Origin: Bradyrhizobium diazoefficiens
Lineage (GTDB): Bacteria > Pseudomonadota > Alphaproteobacteria > Rhizobiales > Xanthobacteraceae
NCBI RefSeq assembly: GCF_016616885.1
Contig: NZ_CP067102.1
Span: 4,120,501 to 4,184,500, forward strand
Reading direction: 5' to 3'
DNA: 64,000 bases
Both the position numbers and the translations under genes were made by a program. Below the pieces are notes generated by a model that saw only the letters and a program-made list of their open reading frames with translations, did not search any database and had not been told where the DNA came from. Positions 1-8,032 of this stretch are shown piece after piece. The first letter of the stretch is position 1. Each line of letters starts with the position of its first letter.

Positions 1-340
1 TGCCGAAGGCCTGGATCGCAACAAAGTCCCATTTCTGCGAGGCCATGTTGTCGATCGCCGCGCGCTGCTTCACCGCATCAAGCTGGCCGTCGAACCAGGT
101 GACCTCGACGTTGAACAGCTTGCCCCAGAATTCCGCGGCCTGCTTGCCCTGTGCGCACCAGGTCGCCTGAAGGCCGGCATTGGAGAAGGCCGCCTTCAGC
201 GGCTTCTCGGATCGTCCGACTTCGGCTGCAAGTGCTGGGTTTATGCCCATGCTGCCGAGGATGGCAGTTGCAGCGCCGGCGGTCGCTGCCGCCTGAAGAA
301 GATCGCGCCTCGTCGTCGAGAAATCTTTGGTCCCGGACAT
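1..340 (-). CDS. Periplasmic sugar-binding protein of an ABC transporter, 3' part outside the window
   Basis: Only the first 113 codons are present; the gene runs off the left edge. The protein opens with a twin-arginine type signal (TTRRDLLQAAA, then a small-residue hydrophobic stretch ending near NPALAA). The mature start contains the LKAAFSNAGLQATWCAQGKQ pattern seen at the N terminus of type 1 periplasmic binding proteins for ribose- or xylose-type sugars. It would bind a sugar in the periplasm and deliver it to an inner-membrane permease encoded beyond the window. A GGGAG ribosome site lies six bases before the ATG at 340. The ligand cannot be read from this fragment. Confidence 0.75.
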   Translation of the reverse strand, partial: MSGTKDFSTTRRDLLQAAATAGAATAILGSMGINPALAAEVGRSEKPLKAAFSNAGLQATWCAQGKQAAEFWGKLFNVEVTWFDGQLDAVKQRAAIDNMASQKWDFVAIQAFG

Positions 341-525
341 CGCTCGCTCCCATATATCTTATCGTCGGCGCGTCATTGGTTGCGCTACCGATCTCGGAAA
401 GTCTGTCACAAGAGTTGATGCCACTCAACCAGCCACGTCAGATCGGCGCAGCGCGATGCTGCACGCTCAAAGCTCTGCTCGATCGGATTGGGAGAATTAC
501 TCATCGGCAGATCAGCCGCGCAGGC

Positions 526-554
526 AAAAAAAGAGCGGGGCCCTAGCCCCGCTC
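526..554 (-). terminator. Rho-independent terminator on the minus strand
   Basis: A nine-base-pair GC stem (533-541 with 546-554, loop CCTA) is followed on the minus strand by seven T residues (532-526). It lies just downstream of the H-NS-like remnant and fits as its old terminator. On the plus strand there is no T tract after the stem, so the direction is clear. Confidence 0.6.
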
Positions 555-585
555 AAAAATTGTGTCGACCCTATTATCCCCGATT

Positions 586-717
586 CTAAGATTTGATCTT
601 GATTGGCGGGGCGACGCTGCGTTTTGCGCGCCAGGGGCTCCTCCCGAGACTTGGACCACCAGACTTTGACCTCGCGGCTAGCCTGAGCAAGAGGGATGCT
701 AGATCAACTTTTCTCAC
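586..717 (-). pseudogene. Possible remnant of an H-NS-type nucleoid protein gene
   Basis: A GTG-initiated 43-codon frame begins VRKVDLASL, which resembles the start of rhizobial H-NS family proteins as I remember them (M-[RK]-x-[IV]-D-L-x-S). The overlapping next frame gives VWWSKSREEPLARK, loosely like the W-x-G-R-G-x-x-P-x-W DNA-binding tail. The two similarities are in different frames and the middle is missing, so if real it is a deleted, frameshifted relic. A minus-strand terminator follows directly. The match is from memory on short segments and is weak. Confidence 0.25.
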
Positions 718-925
718 TTGTCATCATTTTCGGCAACGATTGTTCAAAATTCGAGCAGTTGACGAAATGATCGGGCTTTTAACCCTATAAGCATATGACA
801 AATATAAGAAATCTGTGGATGTGGCAGGACGGAGGGACTGCCTCAAATGCCGGACGCGGCCTCGGCATGGACCGCTCCGAACACATTCTTCGAGAAATTT
901 GCGCCAACCCAACCAAGCTCGTGAA

Positions 926-1283
926 GCGATCTCGACTCGGGACCGGCGCGGTGTTTAGTTGGTAGACGAACGAATGGTTCGGCGGATGCGCGCACGGCTG
1001 CAAAAATTCCTACCCATCGTCCTGCTCGCTTTGGTGATGCAGGTGCTGGCGCCGATTGCCGCCTGCTGGGCGGCCGGCCAGGCCGTTGTCGATCCGCTTG
1101 GCATCGGTGCCATCTGCCACAGCGTCAGCGAGCAGGGGACTCCGAGCGACCAGAACGGCGCGCCGACCGCGTATGCCGGTGCCTGCGCGCTGTGTTGCCT
1201 GGCGCAGGCCAACGCGTCCTTCGATTCGCCTTCGCACGCGACGCTCTCCGTTCCCTTCCGCCACGCCGAACGCGTGGTGTGGC
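926..1283 (+). repeat. Direct repeat, copy A, covering the first DUF2946 gene
   Basis: This segment recurs at 3867-4224, offset by 2,941 bases. By eye, 950-1283 differs from the second copy at five positions in 334. The upstream 926-936 block is also identical, with 13 diverged bases between. The repeat covers the leader and about 103 codons of the gene. The reading frames diverge at its end. Confidence 0.9.
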
Positions 1284-1360
1284 GCGACGCCGACGCAGGC
1301 GTAGTCACTTCACATGGCGGGTCCAACGTCCAAGCGCGCGCGCCTCCGTATTCGACGTGA
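974..1360 (+). CDS. DUF2946 family protein, copy A, putative periplasmic copper-binding protein
   Basis: A 128-residue protein with an N-terminal membrane segment (about residues 12-34, LPIVLLALVMQVLAPIAACW), then a Cys/His-bearing region: C48-H49 and a CALCC cluster at 71-75. DUF2946 proteins are small, secreted or membrane-anchored, and usually sit beside copper genes, with Cys and His as likely metal ligands. This copy has Tyr67 where copy B has His67, and its last 25 residues differ. I chose the ATG at 974 (MVRRMRARLQ); no strong ribosome site is visible, and in-frame TTG 959 and ATG 986 are alternatives. It leads a likely unit with the barrel protein, copC and copD. Confidence 0.75.
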   Translation: MVRRMRARLQKFLPIVLLALVMQVLAPIAACWAAGQAVVDPLGIGAICHSVSEQGTPSDQNGAPTAYAGACALCCLAQANASFDSPSHATLSVPFRHAERVVWRDADAGVVTSHGGSNVQARAPPYST

Positions 1361-1423
1361 GCTTCGGGGCCGGACCGGCCGCTTGAACCTGCATGTCGCT
1401 TTGCTTTCTTGCGGAGATTTTCC

Positions 1424-2434
1424 ATGTCTATCGGTCGCGCGGGCCTGTCGGGCCTCGCTATTGCGCTTTGTTCTCTTTCCCCAAGTCTGGTTTCCAGAAG
1501 CCTTGCCCACGAGATCGTTGGCAACCGCTTCTTTCCGGCAACGCTCGGAATCGACGATCCCGGCGTCAACGATGAACTCTCGCTTCCCACCTTCGACAGC
1601 TTCAAAACTGGTGACGTTCCGCCCGTTCGGCAGCACGACGTGTCCGGCGAGTTCTCCAAGCGGATCACCGAGGATTTCGCGATCTCGTTTGGCTCGACCT
1701 ACACTTTCCTCGGTCCGATCGACGCAACGGTTCCCGGGGCCAACGGATTCCAGAATCTGGAGACCACGTTCAAGTATCGGGTATTCAAGGACCCCGTGCA
1801 TGAATTTGTGATGTCGGTAGGTTTGAGCGTGGAATGGGGCGGCACGGGCGCGCAAAGCGTGGGAGCGGATCCGTTCAACACCTACACGCCTACGATCTAT
1901 TTCGGCAAAGGCTTTGGCGATCTTCCTGACACGATCTCCTGGCTTCGGCCGGTAGCTGTCACGGGCCAGGTCGGCTACGCCATCCCGGGCCGGAATTTCA
2001 CCACCACCTTCGGAATTGATCCGGACACGGGGCTGAGCGTTGCCGACACCGAATTCCATCCACGGGTGCTGAACTGGGGCGGCACCATCCAGTACAGCAT
2101 GCCCTATCTGAAATCGGCGGTCGTCGATCTCGGTCTGCCGGATTTCATCAATCACCTGGTCCCGCTCGTCGAAGCCATCCTGCAGACGCCGGTGGCGAAT
2201 ACGCTCACCTCGGGCACGATGACAACGGGTACGATCAATCCTGGAGTCATCTGGGTTGGCAACAAGTTTCAGATCGCCGCGGAGGCGCTGATCCCGATCA
2301 ATCGGCAAAGCGGAACCAATGTTGGCTTCATCGCTCAATTGCATTTGTACCTGGACGACATTGACCCGCACGGCATCGGCAAGCCGATCTTCGGTGGAGC
2401 GGTTCAGCCTGCCAGCCCATTTGCAAGGAATTGA
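1424..2434 (+). CDS. Outer-membrane beta-barrel protein of the copper locus, function unknown
   Basis: A 336-residue protein with a signal peptide (cleavage near SRSLAHEI) and an alternating polar/apolar pattern rich in Gly, Thr and aromatic residues, including repeated segments such as GSTYTFLGP and VTGQVGYAIPG. This pattern is typical of transporter-like outer-membrane barrels. The start at 1424 has a GGAG site seven bases upstream. The stop is four bases before copC, and copD follows, so it is very probably co-transcribed with them. It could be a passive channel or a metal-linked barrel; nothing in the sequence names the substrate. I do not recognise a characterised relative. Confidence 0.65.
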   Translation: MSIGRAGLSGLAIALCSLSPSLVSRSLAHEIVGNRFFPATLGIDDPGVNDELSLPTFDSFKTGDVPPVRQHDVSGEFSKRITEDFAISFGSTYTFLGPIDATVPGANGFQNLETTFKYRVFKDPVHEFVMSVGLSVEWGGTGAQSVGADPFNTYTPTIYFGKGFGDLPDTISWLRPVAVTGQVGYAIPGRNFTTTFGIDPDTGLSVADTEFHPRVLNWGGTIQYSMPYLKSAVVDLGLPDFINHLVPLVEAILQTPVANTLTSGTMTTGTINPGVIWVGNKFQIAAEALIPINRQSGTNVGFIAQLHLYLDDIDPHGIGKPIFGGAVQPASPFARN

Positions 2435-2437
2435 ACC

Positions 2438-2788
2438 ATGCGCGTCTCATCACTAGGACTCCTGCTGCTGGCTTCTTTGACGACCGGCCAAGCATGCGCC
2501 CACGCTTTTCTCGATCATGCCGAGCCACGTGTCGGCAACAAGGTCGGAAGCCCTCCGAGAGAGGTAACACTCTGGTTCACGCAGAAACTGGAGCCGGCGT
2601 TCAGTTCCGTAACGGTTACCGGTCCCTCTGGACAACGCATCGAAGCCGGCAAGACGCGCGTCAGCGGCAATCAGATGTCCGTCTCGCTGAAAGGTGGTGG
2701 TGCGGGCACCTACCACGTCAACTGGCGCGTGTTGTCGGTGGATACCCATACGACCGACGGGAACTTCACCTTCGAGGTTGGTCCTTAA
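2438..2788 (+). CDS. copC: CopC/YobA family periplasmic copper-binding protein
   Basis: A 116-residue protein with a signal peptide that would be cut at ACA|HAF, leaving His22 as the new N terminus, as in the CopC Cu(II) site where the N-terminal His helps bind copper. The conserved HAEP motif and the late VDTHTTDG motif (the usual S-x-D-x-H-x-x-x-G) supply the other expected ligands. The fold is a small Ig-like barrel in the periplasm. It lies between the barrel gene and copD, the usual partner. It is a short stand-alone CopC, unlike the CopC domain fused to CopD in pcuE downstream. Confidence 0.9.
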   Translation: MRVSSLGLLLLASLTTGQACAHAFLDHAEPRVGNKVGSPPREVTLWFTQKLEPAFSSVTVTGPSGQRIEAGKTRVSGNQMSVSLKGGGAGTYHVNWRVLSVDTHTTDGNFTFEVGP

Positions 2789-2801
2789 GGGCGTCGCCGC
2801 A

Positions 2802-3734
2802 ATGGATTGGTCCGCCGCTGGGGCGCCTTTGGTTGCGACGCGTGCTGTGCATTTCGCGGCCACGGCGATCATGGCGGGAAACATCCTTTTTCGTACCGTG
2901 GTTGCCGAGCCTGTTTTGGCCCTGGAAGCGACAGTGGCTGCCGCGTTCCGTACCCAGACACAACTGGTCTCGTGCATCAGTCTGGCCGTTGCCGTGATCT
3001 CCGGCGGGATCTGGTTGCTGCTTCAGTCCGCCGCAATGAGTGGGTTGCAGCTCGAGGATGCGTTGACCGCGGATGTGCTATCGACGGTCGTCTACGAAAC
3101 CCAGTTCGGGCAGGTGATGATCGTCCGAGTGGGCCTTGCAATCTTGGTAGCCGCTTGCTTGGCCTCTGACCACGTGACGATCGCACAACGGCTTGGACTG
3201 GCAGCCTCGCTCGCGTTCACGGCAAGCCTTGCCTGGACGGGCCATTCCGCCGCCACGATCGGCGCAATGGGGTATCTCCATCTTGTCGCGGATGCACTCC
3301 ATCTGATTGCCGCCGCGGCATGGGTAGGCGGCCTGGTGCCGCTGATCCTGCTACTGGCCACCGCCAACGGTGACAACGCGAAACCGTTCGTCCGCGATGC
3401 GGTCGAGCGGTTTTCGACGCTGGGCATCATTAGCGTAACGGCGCTCATGCTCTCGGGCTTGATTAATGCTGTAATCCTGGTTGGGTCTGTTACCGCGCTG
3501 TTCGCCACCAGCTACGGACAATTGCTGCTGCTAAAGCTCGCTCTGTTCGCGGTCATGCTGGCGTTCGCAACGATCAACCGGCTGTTGTTGACGCCGCGGC
3601 TTGCCCAGCCGGGCGCGGGTGGGCTGCGCGGGCTAACACGGAATAGTAGTATCGAACTGGCCTTTGGTCTTGCCATCTTCGCCATTGTTGGGCTGCTCGG
3701 CACGCTGCATCCCGCCATTCACCTCGTGACGTGA
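2802..3734 (+). CDS. copD: CopD family copper transport membrane protein
   Basis: A 310-residue polytopic protein with about eight membrane segments. It has conserved CopD features: HxxA near the start (RAVHFAATAIMAGN), TGHSAA in the middle, HLVADALHLIAAAAWVGGL, and the C-terminal KLALFAVMLAFATINRLLLTPRL block. CopD works with CopC to bring copper from the periplasm across the inner membrane. The ATG at 2802 is preferred to upstream frames that would overlap copC. Codon use and GC content are like the neighbours. It ends the first copper unit; 165 bases later the second DUF2946 copy begins. Confidence 0.88.
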   Translation: MDWSAAGAPLVATRAVHFAATAIMAGNILFRTVVAEPVLALEATVAAAFRTQTQLVSCISLAVAVISGGIWLLLQSAAMSGLQLEDALTADVLSTVVYETQFGQVMIVRVGLAILVAACLASDHVTIAQRLGLAASLAFTASLAWTGHSAATIGAMGYLHLVADALHLIAAAAWVGGLVPLILLLATANGDNAKPFVRDAVERFSTLGIISVTALMLSGLINAVILVGSVTALFATSYGQLLLLKLALFAVMLAFATINRLLLTPRLAQPGAGGLRGLTRNSSIELAFGLAIFAIVGLLGTLHPAIHLVT

Positions 3735-3866
3735 ATCAATGAGAGGAAGAGCCTATCGGTGCAGCATGCGCGAACCGCGCCAGGCCGGCTCACGGGCGGC
3801 TTGGCTGGCGAGGGTGAGGGATAGTCTTTCCCGAGAAGATTGTCCTGAGGCAATCAGGGCCAAGAT

Positions 3867-4224
3867 GCGATCTCGACACTGCTCTCACTTGGTGTTTAGT
3901 TGGTAGGCGAACGAATGGTTCGGCGGATGCGCGCACGGCTGCAAAAATTCCTACCCATCGTCCTGCTCGCTTTGGTGATGCAGGTGCTGGCGCCGATTGC
4001 CGCCTGCTGGGCGGCCGGCCAGGCCGTTGTCGATCCGCTTGGCATCGGTGCCATCTGCCACAGCGTCAGCGAGCAGGGGACTCCGAGCGACCAGAACGGC
4101 GCGCCGACCGCGCATGCCGGTGCCTGCGCGCTGTGTTGCCTGGCGCAGGCCAATGCGTCCTTCGATTCGCCATCGCACGCGACGCTCTCCGTTCCCTTCC
4201 GCCACGCCGAGCGCGTGGTGTGGC
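3867..4224 (+). repeat. Direct repeat, copy B, covering the second DUF2946 gene
   Basis: Second copy of the segment at 926-1283, in the same orientation. Recombination between the copies would remove 2,941 bases carrying one DUF2946 gene equivalent plus the barrel gene, copC and copD. Upstream of the shared GCGATCTCGAC block the flanks are unrelated. Confidence 0.9.
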
Positions 4225-4301
4225 ACGCGGCGGATCCGTCCGCTCTCGTCGCCCATAAGGGCTCAAGCGCCCAGGCGCGAGGACCTCCCCACTTTTCCTG
4301 A
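3915..4301 (+). CDS. DUF2946 family protein, copy B; by position the probable PcuA equivalent
   Basis: A 128-residue protein almost identical to copy A through residue 103, with the same membrane segment, C48-H49 and CALCC cluster. It has His67, giving H-x-x-x-C-x-x-C-C, a better metal site than the Tyr67 of copy A. The tail (residues 104-128) is unrelated to copy A. It sits directly upstream of the TonB receptor. In the published Bradyrhizobium pcuABCDE operon, pcuA encodes a periplasmic protein just before the receptor gene pcuB, so this is its likely counterpart. That assignment is by order, not by remembered sequence. Confidence 0.75.
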   Translation: MVRRMRARLQKFLPIVLLALVMQVLAPIAACWAAGQAVVDPLGIGAICHSVSEQGTPSDQNGAPTAHAGACALCCLAQANASFDSPSHATLSVPFRHAERVVWHAADPSALVAHKGSSAQARGPPHFS

Positions 4302-4394
4302 CCTAACGACGGATCGAACCGTTGGTGCGGCGATGCTGTGCCAACGGCGTGCTTAATGAACCGGCCGACAAGCCGGACGTCAGGAATCCAAGTG

Positions 4395-6794
4395 ATGTTT
4401 CGTCTTCGTACGCTCAGCAGCGCAAGCCTCCCCGTGCTTTGCTGCACGCTGTCATCCATCAGCTTCGACGCGCAAGCCCAGGTCGCCGAGCAGGCGCTCC
4501 CTCCCGTAACCGTTGACGCGCCTCAGGCGGCTCGCCCCAAGCCTCTTATGCGTCAATCGAGATCACGCTCCGTCTCGGCGGCGCGCTCGACCCGGCGGGT
4601 TGCAGCGAACCCGACCGTTGGCGCTCCGACCCAGAGCAAGACAGTGACCGCGAGTGCCGCGCGGGACGGCCTCAATCAGGCGCCTGCCGGGCAGACTGCG
4701 ACGACGATCGATCGCAGCCAGTTCGACAATCGGCCCTCGTTTTCCGTGAGCGACGTCCTGCGCGACAGTCCAGGTATTTCGGTCAAACAAGGAAACGGGC
4801 CGCGCGATTTTGGCATCTCCATTCGCGGATCCAACGCTCGGAACGGCTTTGGCATCCGCAATCTTGTCATCTTTGATGACGGCTTTCCGGTGACACAGCC
4901 GGACGGCCTGTCGCGAAGCGACCTGATCGATCCTCACGCCTATGGTGCGATCGACGTCGTCCGCGGACCCTCGTCCGCGCTGTATGGCAACTACGCAACC
5001 GGCGGCGCGCTCAATTTCCGTACGCGGCCAGGCGGCACGATCGATGGCGTCGAATATGGAGTCGATGGGGGTAGCTATGGCTACCTCAACAATTACCTGG
5101 CCGCTGGCAAGAAGGTCGGGAATTTCGAGGGATCGCTGTTCGCCAGCGACACCAGGGGTGACGGCTATATCGGCAATAGCTGGTTCAATACGCAGACAGT
5201 CAACTTCCTCGGGACGCTCAAGGCGACGCCGGACGATCGCTTCACGGTCAAAATCATCAACAACGACCTGAGTGCGCGGCTGCCGCTCCGGCAGTCGCTG
5301 AACCAGTATTATCAAAACCCCTTCCAGCAGGGCTGCGCGACGGGGGCTACGGCGGCCGCCGGGTGCGGTACAGTGACGTTGTTCAATAACGGGTTCAACA
5401 CGGCGGCGGGCACGGACACGGAGACGGCCGTGCAGGCCGGGCTCGGCCGCAACGACCGCCGGACCATTGTCGGCGGCCGATGGGAGCATGACTTCGACAA
5501 TACGACGACATGGCGAAATCAGTTCACCTTTGACGACAGGAACATCAACCAGCCGACAGGCCCGACCAGCACGATCGGAGATTTCCCCTCGTACAACTAC
5601 ATGAGCGATCTGACAAAGCGTGGCGAGATTTTCGGATTGGAGTCGACTGCGTTCTTCGGCGCCTTCTACAACACTCTGACCGCGTCGAGCGATAACCGGA
5701 ATGTCATGCCGGGGGGCAACGCCACAATCGGTAGCCTGTCGAGCAATCTCTATAGCAAAACGACCAATTACGGTGTTCGTGCGCGAGAAGAGCTTAAGCT
5801 CACGACGTCCTTGACGGCCGTCGCGGGCGTCGGATGGGAAACGACCGTTCTGAAGGGGATCAATACGGCGTATTCCTATGCCGGTCCCACCGGCATCACG
5901 ACTACGGCACTCACGACCGCAGACCGCCAGATTGAGAACATCGCTCCGGAGTTGGCACTGCTGTACAATCTGAACAACGAATGGCTGTTCCGCGGCCGCG
6001 TTGCGACTGGGTACGGCACTCCGCAGGTTTCCAACCTCTTCGTTCTTCCGACCGGGCTCTCGGGCAACAACACCCAGCTCCAGACCCAAAAGAATCTCGG
6101 TTATGACGTGGGCTTCGATTGGACGCCGAACAACTCGGTCAGGCTCAGCGCGACCGGCTTTTACGAATTCTTCCGCAACGAGATCGTCAATCAGGCAACG
6201 CCGGTCGCCGGCATAACCTATTCGTTCAATGCACCGCGCTCTGAGCATCGCGGCATTGAGCTTGCCGCCGACTGGAAGTTCTATCCGGGCTGGCGATTGA
6301 TGGCGGCGTACACCTACCTCGACGAGGTCTACACGGAGTATGTCGAGAACATCACCAACGGCGCGGTGTTCAGCTTCAACCGGGCGGGCAACAAGATTCC
6401 CGGCATCTCTCCCAACGAGCTGACAGCCAGGATCGGCTACGATGAGTTTGCCGGAGCGTTAGCGGGTCTCGGAGGCTTCGTGGAGGTCCAGTGGAAGGAC
6501 TCCTTCTACATGGACAACGCGAATCTCTTGAAAGCGCCGGGCTATGAACTGGTCAACGTAAACGTCCACTACCAGACCGACCTGGTGTCCGAGTCCTTCA
6601 GGTCCCTGAATTTGTTTCTCGAGGTCAGAAACGTCTTCGACAGCACGTATGTCGCGTCGGCAAACAACATCACCAATTCGGTTACTGCGGCCGGTCTTCA
6701 AAATCCTGCGAGCGTGCTAGCAAATACGAAGGGATCGATCTATGCGGGCTCGCCGCGCACGTTCGTTGCGGGTATGAAGGTGGCGTTCAAATGA
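4395..6794 (+). CDS. pcuB: TonB-dependent outer-membrane receptor, probable copper receptor PcuB
   Basis: A 799-residue receptor. The signal peptide ends near FDAQAQ, and a TonB-box-like PPVTVDAP follows. The plug domain spans roughly residues 90-220, with the SVSDVLRDSPGISVKQ and VRGPSSALYGN motifs typical of the family. The rest is a 22-strand barrel rich in aromatic and Gly residues, ending in a terminal aromatic (AFK). The ATG at 4395 has AGGAA eight bases upstream; an in-frame GTG at 4338 would add residues before the signal. It would import a copper complex using TonB energy. The name rests on its place between a DUF2946 gene and pcuC. A lone receptor sequence does not prove the ligand. 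Confidence 0.85.
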   Translation: MFRLRTLSSASLPVLCCTLSSISFDAQAQVAEQALPPVTVDAPQAARPKPLMRQSRSRSVSAARSTRRVAANPTVGAPTQSKTVTASAARDGLNQAPAGQTATTIDRSQFDNRPSFSVSDVLRDSPGISVKQGNGPRDFGISIRGSNARNGFGIRNLVIFDDGFPVTQPDGLSRSDLIDPHAYGAIDVVRGPSSALYGNYATGGALNFRTRPGGTIDGVEYGVDGGSYGYLNNYLAAGKKVGNFEGSLFASDTRGDGYIGNSWFNTQTVNFLGTLKATPDDRFTVKIINNDLSARLPLRQSLNQYYQNPFQQGCATGATAAAGCGTVTLFNNGFNTAAGTDTETAVQAGLGRNDRRTIVGGRWEHDFDNTTTWRNQFTFDDRNINQPTGPTSTIGDFPSYNYMSDLTKRGEIFGLESTAFFGAFYNTLTASSDNRNVMPGGNATIGSLSSNLYSKTTNYGVRAREELKLTTSLTAVAGVGWETTVLKGINTAYSYAGPTGITTTALTTADRQIENIAPELALLYNLNNEWLFRGRVATGYGTPQVSNLFVLPTGLSGNNTQLQTQKNLGYDVGFDWTPNNSVRLSATGFYEFFRNEIVNQATPVAGITYSFNAPRSEHRGIELAADWKFYPGWRLMAAYTYLDEVYTEYVENITNGAVFSFNRAGNKIPGISPNELTARIGYDEFAGALAGLGGFVEVQWKDSFYMDNANLLKAPGYELVNVNVHYQTDLVSESFRSLNLFLEVRNVFDSTYVASANNITNSVTAAGLQNPASVLANTKGSIYAGSPRTFVAGMKVAFK

Positions 6795-6820
6795 TCCGCG
6801 CTTTCGAGAGGAATTAGGCC

Positions 6821-8032
6821 ATGCTCCGAACTGGCTTGCTCGGGATAGCCGCTCTCGCCCTCTTACAGGGCCCCGCGCTCGGACAAATGCACGGTCAGCA
6901 CACATCCGAAGCAGCGTGTGAAGAGCCGACGCTACGCTGCGCCACGAAGGTGACGCCTGCATTCGGTCCCGACGGAAGGCTGTGGCTTGCCTGGATGGCG
7001 GGAGGGCAGGTGTGGGTCGCGAGTTCGCAGGATGCGGGCCGCAGCTTCTCAACCCCCACTCAGGCCACGACGAAGCGGCTGAACCTTGATTGGGGTCCGG
7101 ATGCCCGGCCGAAGATTGCGATTGATCGCAACGGCGGAATCGCCCTTGCGTTCTCGATCTTCAGGGATGAGGCCTTCAACGGGCAGGTGCTCTACACGCG
7201 ATCGTCCGACGGCGGAAAGAGCTTTGCGGAGCTGAAGCCCATCACCGCAAACAACGAAAGCCAACGTTTTGAGGCCCTGGCCCTCGATCAGGATGGGACG
7301 ATCTTTGCGGCCTGGCTCGATAAACGCAATCGTGTCCCTGCGAAGGAGGCCGGCCGGAAGTACGATGGGGCAGGGCTGTTCTTTGCTTCGTCACGCGACG
7401 GAAGTATGACCTACACAGAGGCCAGTCTCGCGCACGACAACACCTGCGAATGCTGCCGATTGGGGCTGACGTTTGCAGCGCCTGGGCGGCCTGTCGTGAT
7501 TTTCAGAAATATCTTCGAGGGCGGCGTACGCGACCACGCAGTCATGACGTTCGCCGATCTTTCGACACCGGGCGAAGTCCATCGGGTCAGCAACGACGAT
7601 TGGCAGATCAACGCCTGCCCGCATCATGGGCCGAGCCTCACGGTCGCGCCGAACGGAACCTATCACGTCGCCTGGTACACGAACGGGAAGGTGCGGAAGG
7701 GGCTATTCTACGCTCACTCGCGCGACGAAGGCCGCACCTTCTCTGCGCCTATGGCACTGGGACGGCCGGATCGCAATCCGACGCGACCCTTCGTACTCGC
7801 AGGTCCGGTGGGAACGGCAATGGTCTGGAAGGAGTTCGACGGCGAAAAGACCTCGGTCCAGATGACGATGTCGCGTGACGATGGCGAGACGTGGTCACCG
7901 CCGAAGACGATATCGAGCACGACCGATACGTCCGACCATCCCTTGCTGGTCTCCAATGGTCGTCAAATTTATTTGTCATGGATGACGAAGGCGGACGGAT
8001 ATCGTCTCGCAGCGATCGAGGAGCAGCCATGA
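6821..8032 (+). CDS. Secreted BNR/sialidase-fold beta-propeller with conserved Cys motifs
   Basis: A 403-residue protein with a signal peptide (residues 1-21) and five Asp-box motifs of the S-x-D-x-G-x-[TS]-[FWY] type (about 68-76, 128-135, 191-198, 300-307, 351-358), which mark a sialidase-like beta-propeller. It also carries CECC at 209-212 and CPHHGP at 266-271, plus Cys33 and Cys40. Relatives with this Cys pattern are commonly called sialidases, but I see no evidence for glycan cleavage here. Cys and His clusters in a periplasmic propeller within a copper operon suggest copper handling or a partner for the next gene, whose ATG overlaps this stop (ATGA at 8029). A ribosome site AGAGGAA precedes the start. 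Confidence 0.75.
   Translation: MLRTGLLGIAALALLQGPALGQMHGQHTSEAACEEPTLRCATKVTPAFGPDGRLWLAWMAGGQVWVASSQDAGRSFSTPTQATTKRLNLDWGPDARPKIAIDRNGGIALAFSIFRDEAFNGQVLYTRSSDGGKSFAELKPITANNESQRFEALALDQDGTIFAAWLDKRNRVPAKEAGRKYDGAGLFFASSRDGSMTYTEASLAHDNTCECCRLGLTFAAPGRPVVIFRNIFEGGVRDHAVMTFADLSTPGEVHRVSNDDWQINACPHHGPSLTVAPNGTYHVAWYTNGKVRKGLFYAHSRDEGRTFSAPMALGRPDRNPTRPFVLAGPVGTAMVWKEFDGEKTSVQMTMSRDDGETWSPPKTISSTTDTSDHPLLVSNGRQIYLSWMTKADGYRLAAIEEQP

Larger units (their letters stand above)
341..925. other. Non-coding gap between the sugar-binding gene and the copper locus
   Basis: About 585 bases without a convincing intact gene. It holds the leader of the minus-strand binding-protein gene, a hairpin followed by a T tract on the minus strand (526-554), and a short degenerate minus-strand reading frame with H-NS-like features (586-717). 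The small open frames here do not look like proteins. Confidence 0.5.

Noticed and set aside
724..1003. Small minus-strand frames opposite the start of the first DUF2946 gene
   Set aside because: They overlap the repeat and the gene leader, lack ribosome sites and have no recognisable features.
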